Shown here one piece after another: positions 50,826-59,126 of a stretch of 64,000 nucleotides of DNA. The translations under genes and the position numbers were made by a program. Each line of letters begins with the position of its first letter. Position 1 is the stretch's first letter. This DNA is from CBDCAS01 sp965214015. Its GTDB lineage: Bacteria > Pseudomonadota > Gammaproteobacteria > Coxiellales > Coxiellaceae. A model generated the notes under the pieces. That model ran no database searches. It was not told the origin of the DNA and was given only the letters and a program-made list of their open reading frames with translations. The DNA lies in NCBI GenBank assembly GCA_965214015.1, contig CBDCAS010000022.1:124001-188000 (forward strand), given 5' to 3'.

Positions 50826-53162
50826 ATGCTAAATAATAAACAGATAAAATCGTTAGGCCGAGGAATTGTCAATAATAAATTAGATTTAGAGAAATTTAAA
50901 GAATTAAATAATTACAATCAAAATATTAAAAATAAAATAATAGAAAAAATTAATAAAATTTCATCTAAAAAAAATATTAGTTTTGAAGTAATTATTAAAA
51001 ATTTACTTGAAAAAGAAATTAAAACTAATGAGGATAATAAAAATAATTTCTTAATAAATAATAAAGGATTTTTAATTGACTATATAAAATATTTAATAGA
51101 TATAGAGAGTCTATACAAAGAATTAAAAAATAAATTTTCTAAAATAAATATAAGTGATAGATTTACTGATCTATTTTTTAGTAATTTAAAAGTATCTAAA
51201 GAACACTTAAGGATACTTGAAATTATTAAATCATTTGCAGAAAATAATGCTATTAAAAAATCTATAGCATACAAAAATTTATTTATTTGTATATATCAAC
51301 CTGTTATAGAAAAGATTATTTTAAAAATTTTTAGTGAAGATAAAAATATCAAAGATAAAATTTTAAAACAAGTTTTTTTTTTACAAGAAAATAATGAATT
51401 AATTTATTTTTTTAATAAAATTTTAAATACAAATAAGGAAATACCAGAAATAACCATTAATAGTATTGATTCAAGTAATAGTAATAAAGAACTTGGTATA
51501 AATAGGAGCCAGTCTCATAGTGATTTATCAATAAAATCAAATGATAATAAGAAAAAAAGATATTTATTGAATTCAGTAGAGACTAACTTAAAAAAATCTA
51601 ACTCATCTTGTAATTTATCGATGTCAAATCAATCAAGAGATGATTGTGAAAAAAAATTAATAAATAATTTTTTTTCTAGAACACATTGTTATGATGAATT
51701 AAGTACGAGTAGTGATAATAAATTTAGTACAAATAGGAGCAAGTCTCATAGTGATTTATCAGGAAAATCAAATGATCATAAAGAAAAAAGGTCTTTATTG
51801 AATCTGAATCTGCTAGGGTTTAAATTAGAAAAAGCTGCCTCATCTTGTAATTTATCGATGTCAAATCAATCACTTGGGAATACTATTTCTAGTCGTAGCT
51901 TAGAAAATCAATCAAAAGATGATTATGAAACAATATTAAGAGATACAAAAATATTATTTGCTAACACAGCCTCTTATTTTAAAGAAGATCTTCGAGATTC
52001 TGCTATGGAAGATCTGAAAAATTCTGTGACAGGAGTTTTAGGTCGATATTTAATGGAGATAGGGATTATTGATTTTTCTTTAGAAAATCCACAATTAGTT
52101 TTTAGTGAATATTTAAATAATAAAAAAGAATTTCTAAAAAATTCATTTTTATTATCTGAATATGATAAATTATTTTCTCTTCCTTATTATTCTCAATGGG
52201 GGGATATAATCCACTTTTTTAGTACCATAGATACTGTATTTTCTTTTGGTAATAAGTTGAAAATTGAAAATATGTCAAAAGTATATTCTGATTTAAACCC
52301 ATTAGGTGATAGATTTAAAAAATTACTGATTAGTTATTATTGGATTTGTTTGATTCAAAAAATGAAAAAATTGAAAGAAGATATGGAAAGCATTGAAGAT
52401 CTAAAAAATTTTAATTTAGAATTTTATAGAAAAGAATATTCTACTTTTAAAGATGAGTTTGATTATTTAGTAGAATACATAAATAAAAATTCATTTAATC
52501 ATGAATTATTTGAAATTGATGAAATAAAAAACAATTTTTCTGAAATATTAGAAAAACATAAGGATAAAGGAACAATAGGTGAAAATACAATCATCTATAA
52601 AATTAAAAATCCAATAAATTTCATGAATGATCAGATTAAATATTTAAATGATTCTATAAAAGAAGGGAAGATTTATATTCCCAACTATAATGAATGTAGT
52701 TTAAAACAAATTATAGAAAAGTTTAATGAAATTTTTAATAATATAAAAGAGAATAAAAAATGCACTGAGCTACATAATAAGCTGTCATTGATATTAAAGT
52801 GGAGTAATGATGACTCTCTATTTTCTTCTCTAGAAGATTGTAAAGGTTTACCAGGATTTTCTGATATTAAAGAAAAAATACCATCTTACATAGGGATAGT
52901 TCTTATGAGCATCTATATTGATATCAGAAAACAGAGTAAAAAAAATAACGATTTTAAGGATATGATTAAATTTTTTGAAAATGGATCTTTAGAATTTTAT
53001 AATAAATCTTTAATTTTTTCTAAAAGTAATATCTCAAAATTTGAAAAAATAGTAAGAAAAATTCAAAATAATACTTCTAAAGAAAGTAAAAATTCATTTT
53101 TTAGTTTCTTTTGTTCTTGTTTTCCCTATAAAAGAAAACGTTATGATTTATCTCAAAAATAA
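50826..53162 (+). CDS. Large AT-rich effector-like protein, long paralogue
   Basis: A 778-aa Lys/Asn/Ile/Ser-rich protein with no recognised domain, signal or membrane segment. Residues 1-215 are paralogous to the 47522 product. Residues ~226-350 contain two copies of a Ser-rich unit (NRSQSHSDLSIKSNDNKKKR and NRSKSHSDLSGKSNDHKEKR, each followed by SSCNLSMSNQS). Residues ~370-740 are helical and unique. The C-terminus is NSFFSFFCSCFPYKRKRYDL, a cysteine pair beside a basic patch, of the kind that could be lipidated in a host cell. Strong AT bias differs from the housekeeping genes. Effector status is inferred from composition and genome context. Confidence 0.75.
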   Translation: MLNNKQIKSLGRGIVNNKLDLEKFKELNNYNQNIKNKIIEKINKISSKKNISFEVIIKNLLEKEIKTNEDNKNNFLINNKGFLIDYIKYLIDIESLYKELKNKFSKINISDRFTDLFFSNLKVSKEHLRILEIIKSFAENNAIKKSIAYKNLFICIYQPVIEKIILKIFSEDKNIKDKILKQVFFLQENNELIYFFNKILNTNKEIPEITINSIDSSNSNKELGINRSQSHSDLSIKSNDNKKKRYLLNSVETNLKKSNSSCNLSMSNQSRDDCEKKLINNFFSRTHCYDELSTSSDNKFSTNRSKSHSDLSGKSNDHKEKRSLLNLNLLGFKLEKAASSCNLSMSNQSLGNTISSRSLENQSKDDYETILRDTKILFANTASYFKEDLRDSAMEDLKNSVTGVLGRYLMEIGIIDFSLENPQLVFSEYLNNKKEFLKNSFLLSEYDKLFSLPYYSQWGDIIHFFSTIDTVFSFGNKLKIENMSKVYSDLNPLGDRFKKLLISYYWICLIQKMKKLKEDMESIEDLKNFNLEFYRKEYSTFKDEFDYLVEYINKNSFNHELFEIDEIKNNFSEILEKHKDKGTIGENTIIYKIKNPINFMNDQIKYLNDSIKEGKIYIPNYNECSLKQIIEKFNEIFNNIKENKKCTELHNKLSLILKWSNDDSLFSSLEDCKGLPGFSDIKEKIPSYIGIVLMSIYIDIRKQSKKNNDFKDMIKFFENGSLEFYNKSLIFSKSNISKFEKIVRKIQNNTSKESKNSFFSFFCSCFPYKRKRYDLSQK
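51501..51870 (+). repeat. Internal tandem duplication in the 778-aa gene
   Basis: Copy a (about 51501-51635) and copy b (about 51732-51870) share AATAGGAGC, AGTCTCATAGTGATTTATCA and TCTTGTAATTTATCGATGTC with few differences, separated by about 100 bases. They encode SHSDLS...SSCNLSMSNQS units. A related SSSCSNLNS motif ends the shorter paralogue. Confidence 0.8.
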
Positions 53163-53217
53163 AAAAATACTTTTCATTCGACTTTTTATTGAGAAAATAG
53201 ATCAGGGATTACATTAT

Positions 53218-53877
53218 TTAACCATTAATTAATTGTCCATCTGATAGAATTAATTTACGAGTTGCTGCTGTTGCAAATTCTTCATCATGGGTCACACAGA
53301 CAATCGTAATTCCTTCTTCTTGATTAAGATGATTAAAAATATCCATAATGATTCGTGCATTACTTGAATCTAAACTACCAGTGGGTTCATCAGCAAATAA
53401 ATAACGCGGTTTCATAACAATAGCCCTTATAATAGCAACGCGCTGTGCTTGACCACCTGATAATTTAGAAGGTCGTTTGTGGGTATGATCGATTAAATTA
53501 AAACGTTCCAATAATGTCATGGCATGATCATAGTAATGTTCTTCTACGCCACGTTTACGTGCAGGCATTAGAATATTCTCAATAGCAGTTAATTCAGGGA
53601 GTAGATAGTGAAATTGAAATACAAATCCCATGCGTTCGTTACGGAACTGATGAAGCTCAGCTTCAGTGCGCTTTGATAGAGCTTTGTCATCAATGATGAC
53701 TTCCCCTGAGGTAGTTTCGTCTAAACTGCTCATACAATAGAGCAGTGTTGTTTTACCAGAACCTGATCGCCCTGTTAAGCTGATAAATTCACTATCACGA
53801 ATGGTTAAAGATAAATTATGCAATACTTTAGTCGGAGGGTTGCCGAATGACTTACATAAATCAATTAATTGAATCAT
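53218..53877 (-). CDS. ABC exporter ATPase (MacB/LolD/DevA-type)
   Basis: A 219-aa cytosolic ATPase with Walker A GRSGSGKTTLL near residues 36-46, the Q-loop in FVFQFHYLLPELT, signature KLSGGQAQRVAI and Walker B LFADEPTGSLD, then VTHD. It matches the LolD/MacB/DevA group that drives FtsX-like permeases. It overlaps the permease gene by four bases. Adaptor, permease and ATPase in that order make a DevBCA-like mechanotransmission exporter. Substrate unknown; no outer-membrane factor is nearby. Confidence 0.92.
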   Translation of the reverse strand: MIQLIDLCKSFGNPPTKVLHNLSLTIRDSEFISLTGRSGSGKTTLLYCMSSLDETTSGEVIIDDKALSKRTEAELHQFRNERMGFVFQFHYLLPELTAIENILMPARKRGVEEHYYDHAMTLLERFNLIDHTHKRPSKLSGGQAQRVAIIRAIVMKPRYLFADEPTGSLDSSNARIIMDIFNHLNQEEGITIVCVTHDEEFATAATRKLILSDGQLING

Positions 53878-55127
53878 GTGCTTGCCTCTGAGCGGATAAT
53901 GGCAACAGGCTTTAATTTTCCTGCAGTGCGTGATGGAATAATGCTCGCGATAGTGGCTGAGCCTAATGCCAAAAGCAAACCATAGAGGTAGATACTAGGA
54001 TTAAAGGCAACGATCATGGTATTATCACCAGTTGCTGCCATACCCACAGCTGGTAGCGTAGAAATATATAAGCAAATACCGCCACCAAATATTAAACCAA
54101 TGATACCGCCGATAGCACCAAATAAAACGCCTTGAATGAAAAATAAGCGTACGATATCAGCTGCGCTATAGCCTATGGCTCGTAGAATTGCAATTTCTCG
54201 TCGTTTTTGATTGATCATAATGTTTAACACATTATAGATGCCAAATGCGGATACCAATAAAATCGAACACACCATAAAATAGCGAATGAAATTTTGTACG
54301 GTAAAAACTGACAATATATTTTGACTAAATTGTTGCCAGCTCTCGACGGTATCTTTTGAAAATGCTTGCCATTGATTGGCAAGCTGAGTGGCTTCATAAG
54401 GTTTTGTTATTTTGACAGCAATATTGCTAATATGCCCAGGTTGATTTTGCAAACTTTGTACATCATTAAGTGATGCATAAGCACTGCCGTTATCAATATG
54501 TCGATTCCCCGTTTTGAAAATACCCACTACTTGGAAAGGTAGAACCCTACCATTCTGTGTGGCAACATTAACGGTATTGTGACGAGTTACCCCTAGCTGT
54601 TGTGCAACTCTCGCACCTAAGATAATACCTTTGCTGCCTTGTTTTAAATCTGTGAAATGACCGCTAGTCATATAGTTGCCAATCGTAGTGACTTTGATTT
54701 GTTGTTGGGCTAGTGTTCCTGTTACCGTAATGCTGCGTGAAGCTGCACCGTGGGATAATAAAATGCTAGCTGTAAGCTGTGGAACAAATGCAACGACCTT
54801 GGAATTATTGCGTAATTTCTGATACCAGCCTTGAGGATTAAGAATATAATCTAACTCTCTTACCCCAGAGAGTGGTGTCATCCAGTGCACTAGGGTAGAG
54901 GGCTTAAATAGGTTGTCTTCTACTAATTGCCGCGTTACATATTGTTCACGTGCTGAGATAGTGATTTGAGCTGTATTGTTAACCAATTGGTCGAGTAGAA
55001 ATTGCTGGAAGCCCAACATAACGCCAGAAATCACAACATAAGCGGTCGTTCCTAGAATCACTCCTACTAAAATAAACAAGGATTGTTTTTTGCGTGTTAA
55101 TAATTGACGTAAGGCAAGAAAGAGCAT
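53874..55127 (-). CDS. ABC exporter permease (MacB/FtsX-type)
   Basis: A 417-aa inner-membrane protein with one N-terminal membrane segment (about 16-37), a large periplasmic MacB-core-like domain (about 40-270) and three C-terminal segments (about 285-400) of the FtsX fold. NQKRREIAILRAIGYSAADI near residue 310 is the coupling segment typical of FtsX/LolC/MacB permeases. It follows the adaptor by six bases and overlaps the ATPase. The lack of a fused ATPase separates it from true MacB. Confidence 0.9.
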   Translation of the reverse strand: MLFLALRQLLTRKKQSLFILVGVILGTTAYVVISGVMLGFQQFLLDQLVNNTAQITISAREQYVTRQLVEDNLFKPSTLVHWMTPLSGVRELDYILNPQGWYQKLRNNSKVVAFVPQLTASILLSHGAASRSITVTGTLAQQQIKVTTIGNYMTSGHFTDLKQGSKGIILGARVAQQLGVTRHNTVNVATQNGRVLPFQVVGIFKTGNRHIDNGSAYASLNDVQSLQNQPGHISNIAVKITKPYEATQLANQWQAFSKDTVESWQQFSQNILSVFTVQNFIRYFMVCSILLVSAFGIYNVLNIMINQKRREIAILRAIGYSAADIVRLFFIQGVLFGAIGGIIGLIFGGGICLYISTLPAVGMAATGDNTMIVAFNPSIYLYGLLLALGSATIASIIPSRTAGKLKPVAIIRSEAST

Positions 55128-55133
55128 AAAGGA

Positions 55134-55904
55134 TTAAACCTGGATCTTAGCCGTTGCTGGAATATTATGAGAGCTTACTGCCCCCCATCCCTTGTCAACA
55201 GCGCCAATGGTAACCGCTACGGTTTTAATTCGATCATGGAGTCGGTAAGTTACTTTTCCTGCTTTAATAGAAGCAATGGGAATTTGCACATTGTGAGCTG
55301 CTGAATGAGTAATAATCGCAGTATCAGCCGTCATGCCAGGAAGGATATTATCAGGTAAGTCGGTAATATTGACGCGAAGATAGAAGTTTTGATCATTGGC
55401 ATAGCGATAAACAATCGTGCCATCAAAGGTTTGTTTAGGGAGCGCTTCAAAATTAATACGAATCTGCTTGGCGTTTTGTAATTGCAAGAAAGAATCTTGA
55501 TCTAATGATACTTGCAGATAACGTGCGTGCATATTGGTTAAGGTTAAAATATTTGCCTGTGGGGTCGCTGTTTCATAAGACGAATAAGGTTTTGCAGTGA
55601 TCGTACCGGAGAAGGGTGCTCTGACCTTATGGTTGTTTTCATCACGCATTAGCACATCACCTTTCCTAACGTGCTGACCTTGTTGAACAAAAATAGCATT
55701 AATATATTTTGTGACACCAAAATGTAGATTAAAGATTTGATCTGAATAGACAGTACCTAAACCATAGATCGCATTAACGACAGTACCCGTACGGGCAGAG
55801 ACCCATCGCTGACTATGATGCTGATGGCGAATAATCACAATGACAATTAAAATAGTGAGAATAACGATACTCGTGGTGATGATACTACGCTTTGATACAC
55901 TCAT
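55134..55904 (-). CDS. Periplasmic adaptor subunit (HlyD/MacA-like), short
   Basis: A 256-aa membrane-fusion protein. One N-terminal membrane anchor (about 9-26) precedes a biotinyl-lipoyl-like domain (QQGQHVRKGDVLMRDENNHK followed by VRAPFSGTITAKPYSS) and a beta-barrel domain (NILPGMTADTAIITHSA). The coiled-coil hairpin of usual adaptors is almost absent, which makes it much shorter than MacA or DevB (~370 aa). Without the hairpin it may not reach an outer-membrane channel. First gene of a three-gene operon. Confidence 0.85.
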   Translation of the reverse strand: MSVSKRSIITTSIVILTILIVIVIIRHQHHSQRWVSARTGTVVNAIYGLGTVYSDQIFNLHFGVTKYINAIFVQQGQHVRKGDVLMRDENNHKVRAPFSGTITAKPYSSYETATPQANILTLTNMHARYLQVSLDQDSFLQLQNAKQIRINFEALPKQTFDGTIVYRYANDQNFYLRVNITDLPDNILPGMTADTAIITHSAAHNVQIPIASIKAGKVTYRLHDRIKTVAVTIGAVDKGWGAVSSHNIPATAKIQV

Positions 55905-56154
55905 ACTAAACTCTAATATTTCTGACTCTTTTGAATAAAAAAAGTCGATAGTAAAATTTTTAGGCTATTATATGGGAGAGATCCCTAAAGTGCCAGTCTG
56001 TATTGAATGAAAATTGATAACTTTACGAAATGGACAAAAATAAGAACTAGGTCAAAATTTCGCTAAAGATCCAGTAGTCTTCCATAGGAAAATAGCTTAG
56101 AATACTAAAACTTGGCACTATGATGATAAGCACTATGAAATAGGGAGGGTGCAC

Positions 56155-56535
56155 ATGTTCAAACTTATTGGCAAATGCCACTGTGGCGGCAATACATTTA
56201 CAATCAGTGCAGAGCCGGAATATCAGTTTGTTTGTTACTGTCATAGTTGTCGCCTCATCAATAGCGGAGGCCATTTATGTGGCATGCTCTTAGATCAGAG
56301 TCATTTATCAGAAGCAAATAATACCTATACCTATACTTATAAAGGCGGTAGTGGTCATTCAATCAGGATGCATTTTTGCCCAACTTGTGCAACCCACTTA
56401 TATGCTTATCCAGAAGCACACCCAGGTAAGGTTGTCATTAGAGCAAATACAATTGAGCATGCAGATTTTAAACCACAGCAATGTCTTTTTACTGAGTCTG
56501 CCTTTGCTTGGGATTCCCCTATTGCTGAAAAATAA
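56155..56535 (+). CDS. GFA/CENP-V family zinc protein
   Basis: A 126-aa protein of the glutathione-dependent formaldehyde-activating-enzyme-like (GFA) family. Zinc ligands are visible as GKCHCGGN (about 7-13), VCYCHSCR (about 25-31) and FCPTCATHLYAY (about 77-87). The ATG at 56155 has GGGAGG six bases upstream. Most family members have unproven activity. In the 250-base gap before it (55905-56154) I see no gene. Confidence 0.85.
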   Translation: MFKLIGKCHCGGNTFTISAEPEYQFVCYCHSCRLINSGGHLCGMLLDQSHLSEANNTYTYTYKGGSGHSIRMHFCPTCATHLYAYPEAHPGKVVIRANTIEHADFKPQQCLFTESAFAWDSPIAEK

Positions 56536-56597
56536 TACGTTAATATTATGTTCCAAAAATTTATTTACTGTTTTTAGTTGACGTCTTTCTTAAGTTT

Positions 56598-56626
56598 TTG
56601 TTAGTCTGATTTTTTGTTGTTACTAT
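56598..56626 (+). promoter_or_regulatory. Sigma-70 promoter of the 56640 gene, beside a single CTTAA
   Basis: TTGTTA (56598-56603), 17 bases, TACTAT (56621-56626), about 13 bases before the GTG start. CTTAA at 56589-56593 lies just upstream, with a poor second half-site (GTTAG) six bases on; the 11-base spacing to the -10 is not met, so PmrA control is doubtful. Confidence 0.5.
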
Positions 56627-56639
56627 TTTAGGATTTAGA

Positions 56640-57209
56640 GTGCCTAGTTTTTTCAAAAAAACATCAGATGATAAAACGTTAGATGAAATTAAAAAAGCGG
56701 TAAGGCGCAAGGACCGTAATAAGATTAATTTCACATATATTGCATTATTTAATCTTATAGAAGAAATTGATCAGCCTTCTTCTTTAGATGATAATTTTTT
56801 AGATGATAATTTAGTTAACATTAGAGAACTTTCGGAGAGAGTTGTGAAGTTGAGCGATCAAGCCAATGAAATAACTCTGAGCAAGAGTAAGCGACAATCT
56901 ATTATTGACAAAATAGATAACTGTAATGATGAATTAGTAACAGAATTAACTAAATTGAGTACAAGCATTTTAACAGTTAGGCTGATATTGAGTTATTACT
57001 GTGATTATTTAACTTTGACTAAAAAAGCTTTAGACAGTTTGAATGCTGTTGAAAAGGTAGCAATGCGAGAACTCCATATAAATGTGCCTAATAGGATGCA
57101 TAAAATACAAGAATCTATTGATAAAATCCATACAGCTTTAAACAAGTTACAATTATCAAAGGTTGACGGTATTGAACAACATCATACCATCCCAACTACC
57201 TCACTTTAA
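56640..57209 (+). CDS. Unrecognised helical protein
   Basis: A 189-aa, mostly alpha-helical, charged protein starting with GTG. There are no membrane segments, signal or known motif. Heptad-like stretches occur at about 55-105 (LVNIRELSERVVKLSDQANE) and 110-180 (MRELHINVPNRMHKIQESID), so a coiled coil is likely. It overlaps the end of the convergent dehydrogenase gene by four bases. It could be a small effector or a cytosolic structural protein; evidence is thin. Confidence 0.6.
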   Translation: MPSFFKKTSDDKTLDEIKKAVRRKDRNKINFTYIALFNLIEEIDQPSSLDDNFLDDNLVNIRELSERVVKLSDQANEITLSKSKRQSIIDKIDNCNDELVTELTKLSTSILTVRLILSYYCDYLTLTKKALDSLNAVEKVAMRELHINVPNRMHKIQESIDKIHTALNKLQLSKVDGIEQHHTIPTTSL

Positions 57210-58576
57210 TTAGCAACACAAATTGTTTTGGTATTTACAAATTCGTGAATCCCTTCTATAGACAGTTCTCGTCCATAGCCTGATGATTTGATGCCCCCGA
57301 AGGGTAGGCGGGGATCAGAGGCAACGTATTCATTTACATAACAGGTTCCAGCCTGGATTTTATTCATTGCAATATCGAGCCCACGTGACTCATCCTTAGT
57401 AAATACTGCTGCAGCGAGACCAAATCGTGAGTCGTTAGCGACAGTAATGGCTTCCGCTTCGTCTTTAACGCGTAGCAAGCTTACCACTGGTCCGAAAATT
57501 TCTTCATGATAAGCGGGCATACCTTTTTTTACATTTGCAAGCACAGTCGGTGGATAATAAAAGCCGACTCGATCTGGAATCTTGCCGCCTGTTAATAAAG
57601 TGGCCCCTTGTTTTATAGAATCTTGTACTTGCTTATGAACGGTATTGCGTAGGGCTTCATGGGCTAGAGGTCCGAGTTGAGTTTCTTTATTGGTAGGATC
57701 GCCCATGGTGTAGTGTTTTATTTGTTCAAGAATCAGTAGTTCAAATGAATCGTAAATAGAATCTACGATAATCAGCCGCTTTGCTGAGATACACACTTGT
57801 CCGGTATTATTCATACGGGAGGTGATACACGCTTGTGCTGCACGCTTAAGATCTGCATCTTCTAGAATGAGATAAGGATCACTACCGCCTAATTCGAGAA
57901 TCACTTTTTTTAATGAGCTTGCTGCTTGAGCGCCGACCATACTACCGGCACATTCACTACCTGTTAGTGTTACAGCAGCTACTTTAGGGTGTTTGATTAC
58001 AAAAGCAGCCCTATCTTTATTAATAACCAAACTACGAAATACATTTTCTGGAAATCCAGCTTCTTTAAATAATGTTTCAATCGCTAAACTAGCGCCAGTA
58101 ACAATAGAGGCATGGCGTAACAAAGTGGCATTTCCTGCCATTAAATTGGGAGCAGCAAAACGAAATACCTGCCAGAATGGGAAGTTCCAAGGCATAATCG
58201 CCAATACAATGCCCAGTGGACGATAGACTACCTGGCTTGTTTTCATTTCAGTACTGATCACACGTGGTTTGAGCCAGTTTTCTGCATTCTTGGCATAGTA
58301 CTGACACACTGCAGTACACTTTTCAATCTCAGCATAGGCTTGAGTGATAGGTTTGCCCATTTCAGTACAAATAATATCTGCATAGCGATTTTTATGCTGC
58401 TTTAGAAGTGCGGCTGCTTGGAGCATTGATTGCTTTCGCTTGGAAAAAGAAGTGCAACGCCATGTTAAAAATGCTTGACTGCTTTGATCAATGATATCGG
58501 ATATTGTGTTTTCCGACATCTCATCATAGCATTTGATAAGCTTGTTTGTAGCAGGGTTCACCGTTTTAATTGCCAT
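57206..58576 (-). CDS. NAD(P)-dependent aldehyde dehydrogenase, succinate-semialdehyde type
   Basis: A 456-aa aldehyde dehydrogenase similar in length and motifs to succinate-semialdehyde dehydrogenases of the YneI (Sad) type. The cofactor region is IMPWNFPFWQVFRFAAPNLM, the catalytic Glu lies in VILELGGSDPYLIL and the catalytic Cys in NNTGQVCISAKRLI. EEIFGPVVSLLRV and the C-terminal LPFGGIKSSGYGRELS are standard. It would oxidise succinic semialdehyde to succinate, but other aldehydes are possible. Confidence 0.88.
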   Translation of the reverse strand: MAIKTVNPATNKLIKCYDEMSENTISDIIDQSSQAFLTWRCTSFSKRKQSMLQAAALLKQHKNRYADIICTEMGKPITQAYAEIEKCTAVCQYYAKNAENWLKPRVISTEMKTSQVVYRPLGIVLAIMPWNFPFWQVFRFAAPNLMAGNATLLRHASIVTGASLAIETLFKEAGFPENVFRSLVINKDRAAFVIKHPKVAAVTLTGSECAGSMVGAQAASSLKKVILELGGSDPYLILEDADLKRAAQACITSRMNNTGQVCISAKRLIIVDSIYDSFELLILEQIKHYTMGDPTNKETQLGPLAHEALRNTVHKQVQDSIKQGATLLTGGKIPDRVGFYYPPTVLANVKKGMPAYHEEIFGPVVSLLRVKDEAEAITVANDSRFGLAAAVFTKDESRGLDIAMNKIQAGTCYVNEYVASDPRLPFGGIKSSGYGRELSIEGIHEFVNTKTICVAN

Positions 58577-58603
58577 AATGCGGTGCTCTTTCTATTTCTT
58601 TTT

Positions 58604-59095
58604 TTAAAATGGGATGTCGTCTTCCAAATCTGATGCAGGTAAGGCAGCGGAAGCGGAGTCTGCACTTTTTGAGGACATCTCGTTGTCGTTTTGCATAGGA
58701 CTGTTGTTGCTAGAAGGAGAATAATGATTACCACTGTTATGGCTGGTATTACTGCTGCGACTATCTAGCATTTGCATTTCATTGGCAATGATTTCTGTGG
58801 TATAGCGATCTGCTCCTGTCGTTTTATCTTGCCATTTTCGTGTACGCAGGCTGCCTTCAACATAGACTTTAGAGCCTTTGTGTAAGTATTCACCGACAAT
58901 TTCTGCTAAACGATTAAAAAAGGCAATGCGGTGCCACTCGGTACGCTCTTGCATTTCACCTGTCTGTTTGTCTCGCCATGATGTACTTGTTGCTAATGTA
59001 ATATTCGCTACGGCGCTGCCATTAGGGGTGTAGCGGACTTCAGGTTCATTACCTAAATTGCCAATTAGGATTACTTTATTAATTCCTCTTGCCAT
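58604..59095 (-). CDS. ssb: Single-stranded DNA-binding protein
   Basis: Homotetrameric OB-fold protein that protects ssDNA and recruits replication/repair enzymes. From ATG 59095 (behind GGAG) it has 163 aa, starting MARGINKVILIGNLGNEPEV. The OB fold ends near residue 110, then a flexible Ser/Asn-rich linker leads to the conserved acidic tail DLEDDIPF. ssb, a YajR-like gene and uvrA form a repair-associated cluster common in related genomes. Confidence 0.96.
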   Translation of the reverse strand: MARGINKVILIGNLGNEPEVRYTPNGSAVANITLATSTSWRDKQTGEMQERTEWHRIAFFNRLAEIVGEYLHKGSKVYVEGSLRTRKWQDKTTGADRYTTEIIANEMQMLDSRSSNTSHNSGNHYSPSSNNSPMQNDNEMSSKSADSASAALPASDLEDDIPF

Positions 59096-59126
59096 CACAT
59101 CTCTCCTCTCTTTCTAACATATCAAC

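Noticed and set aside
56589..56604. PmrA-type box upstream of the 56640 gene
   Set aside because: Only one good half-site; the second is GTTAG and the 11-base distance to a -10 is not met.
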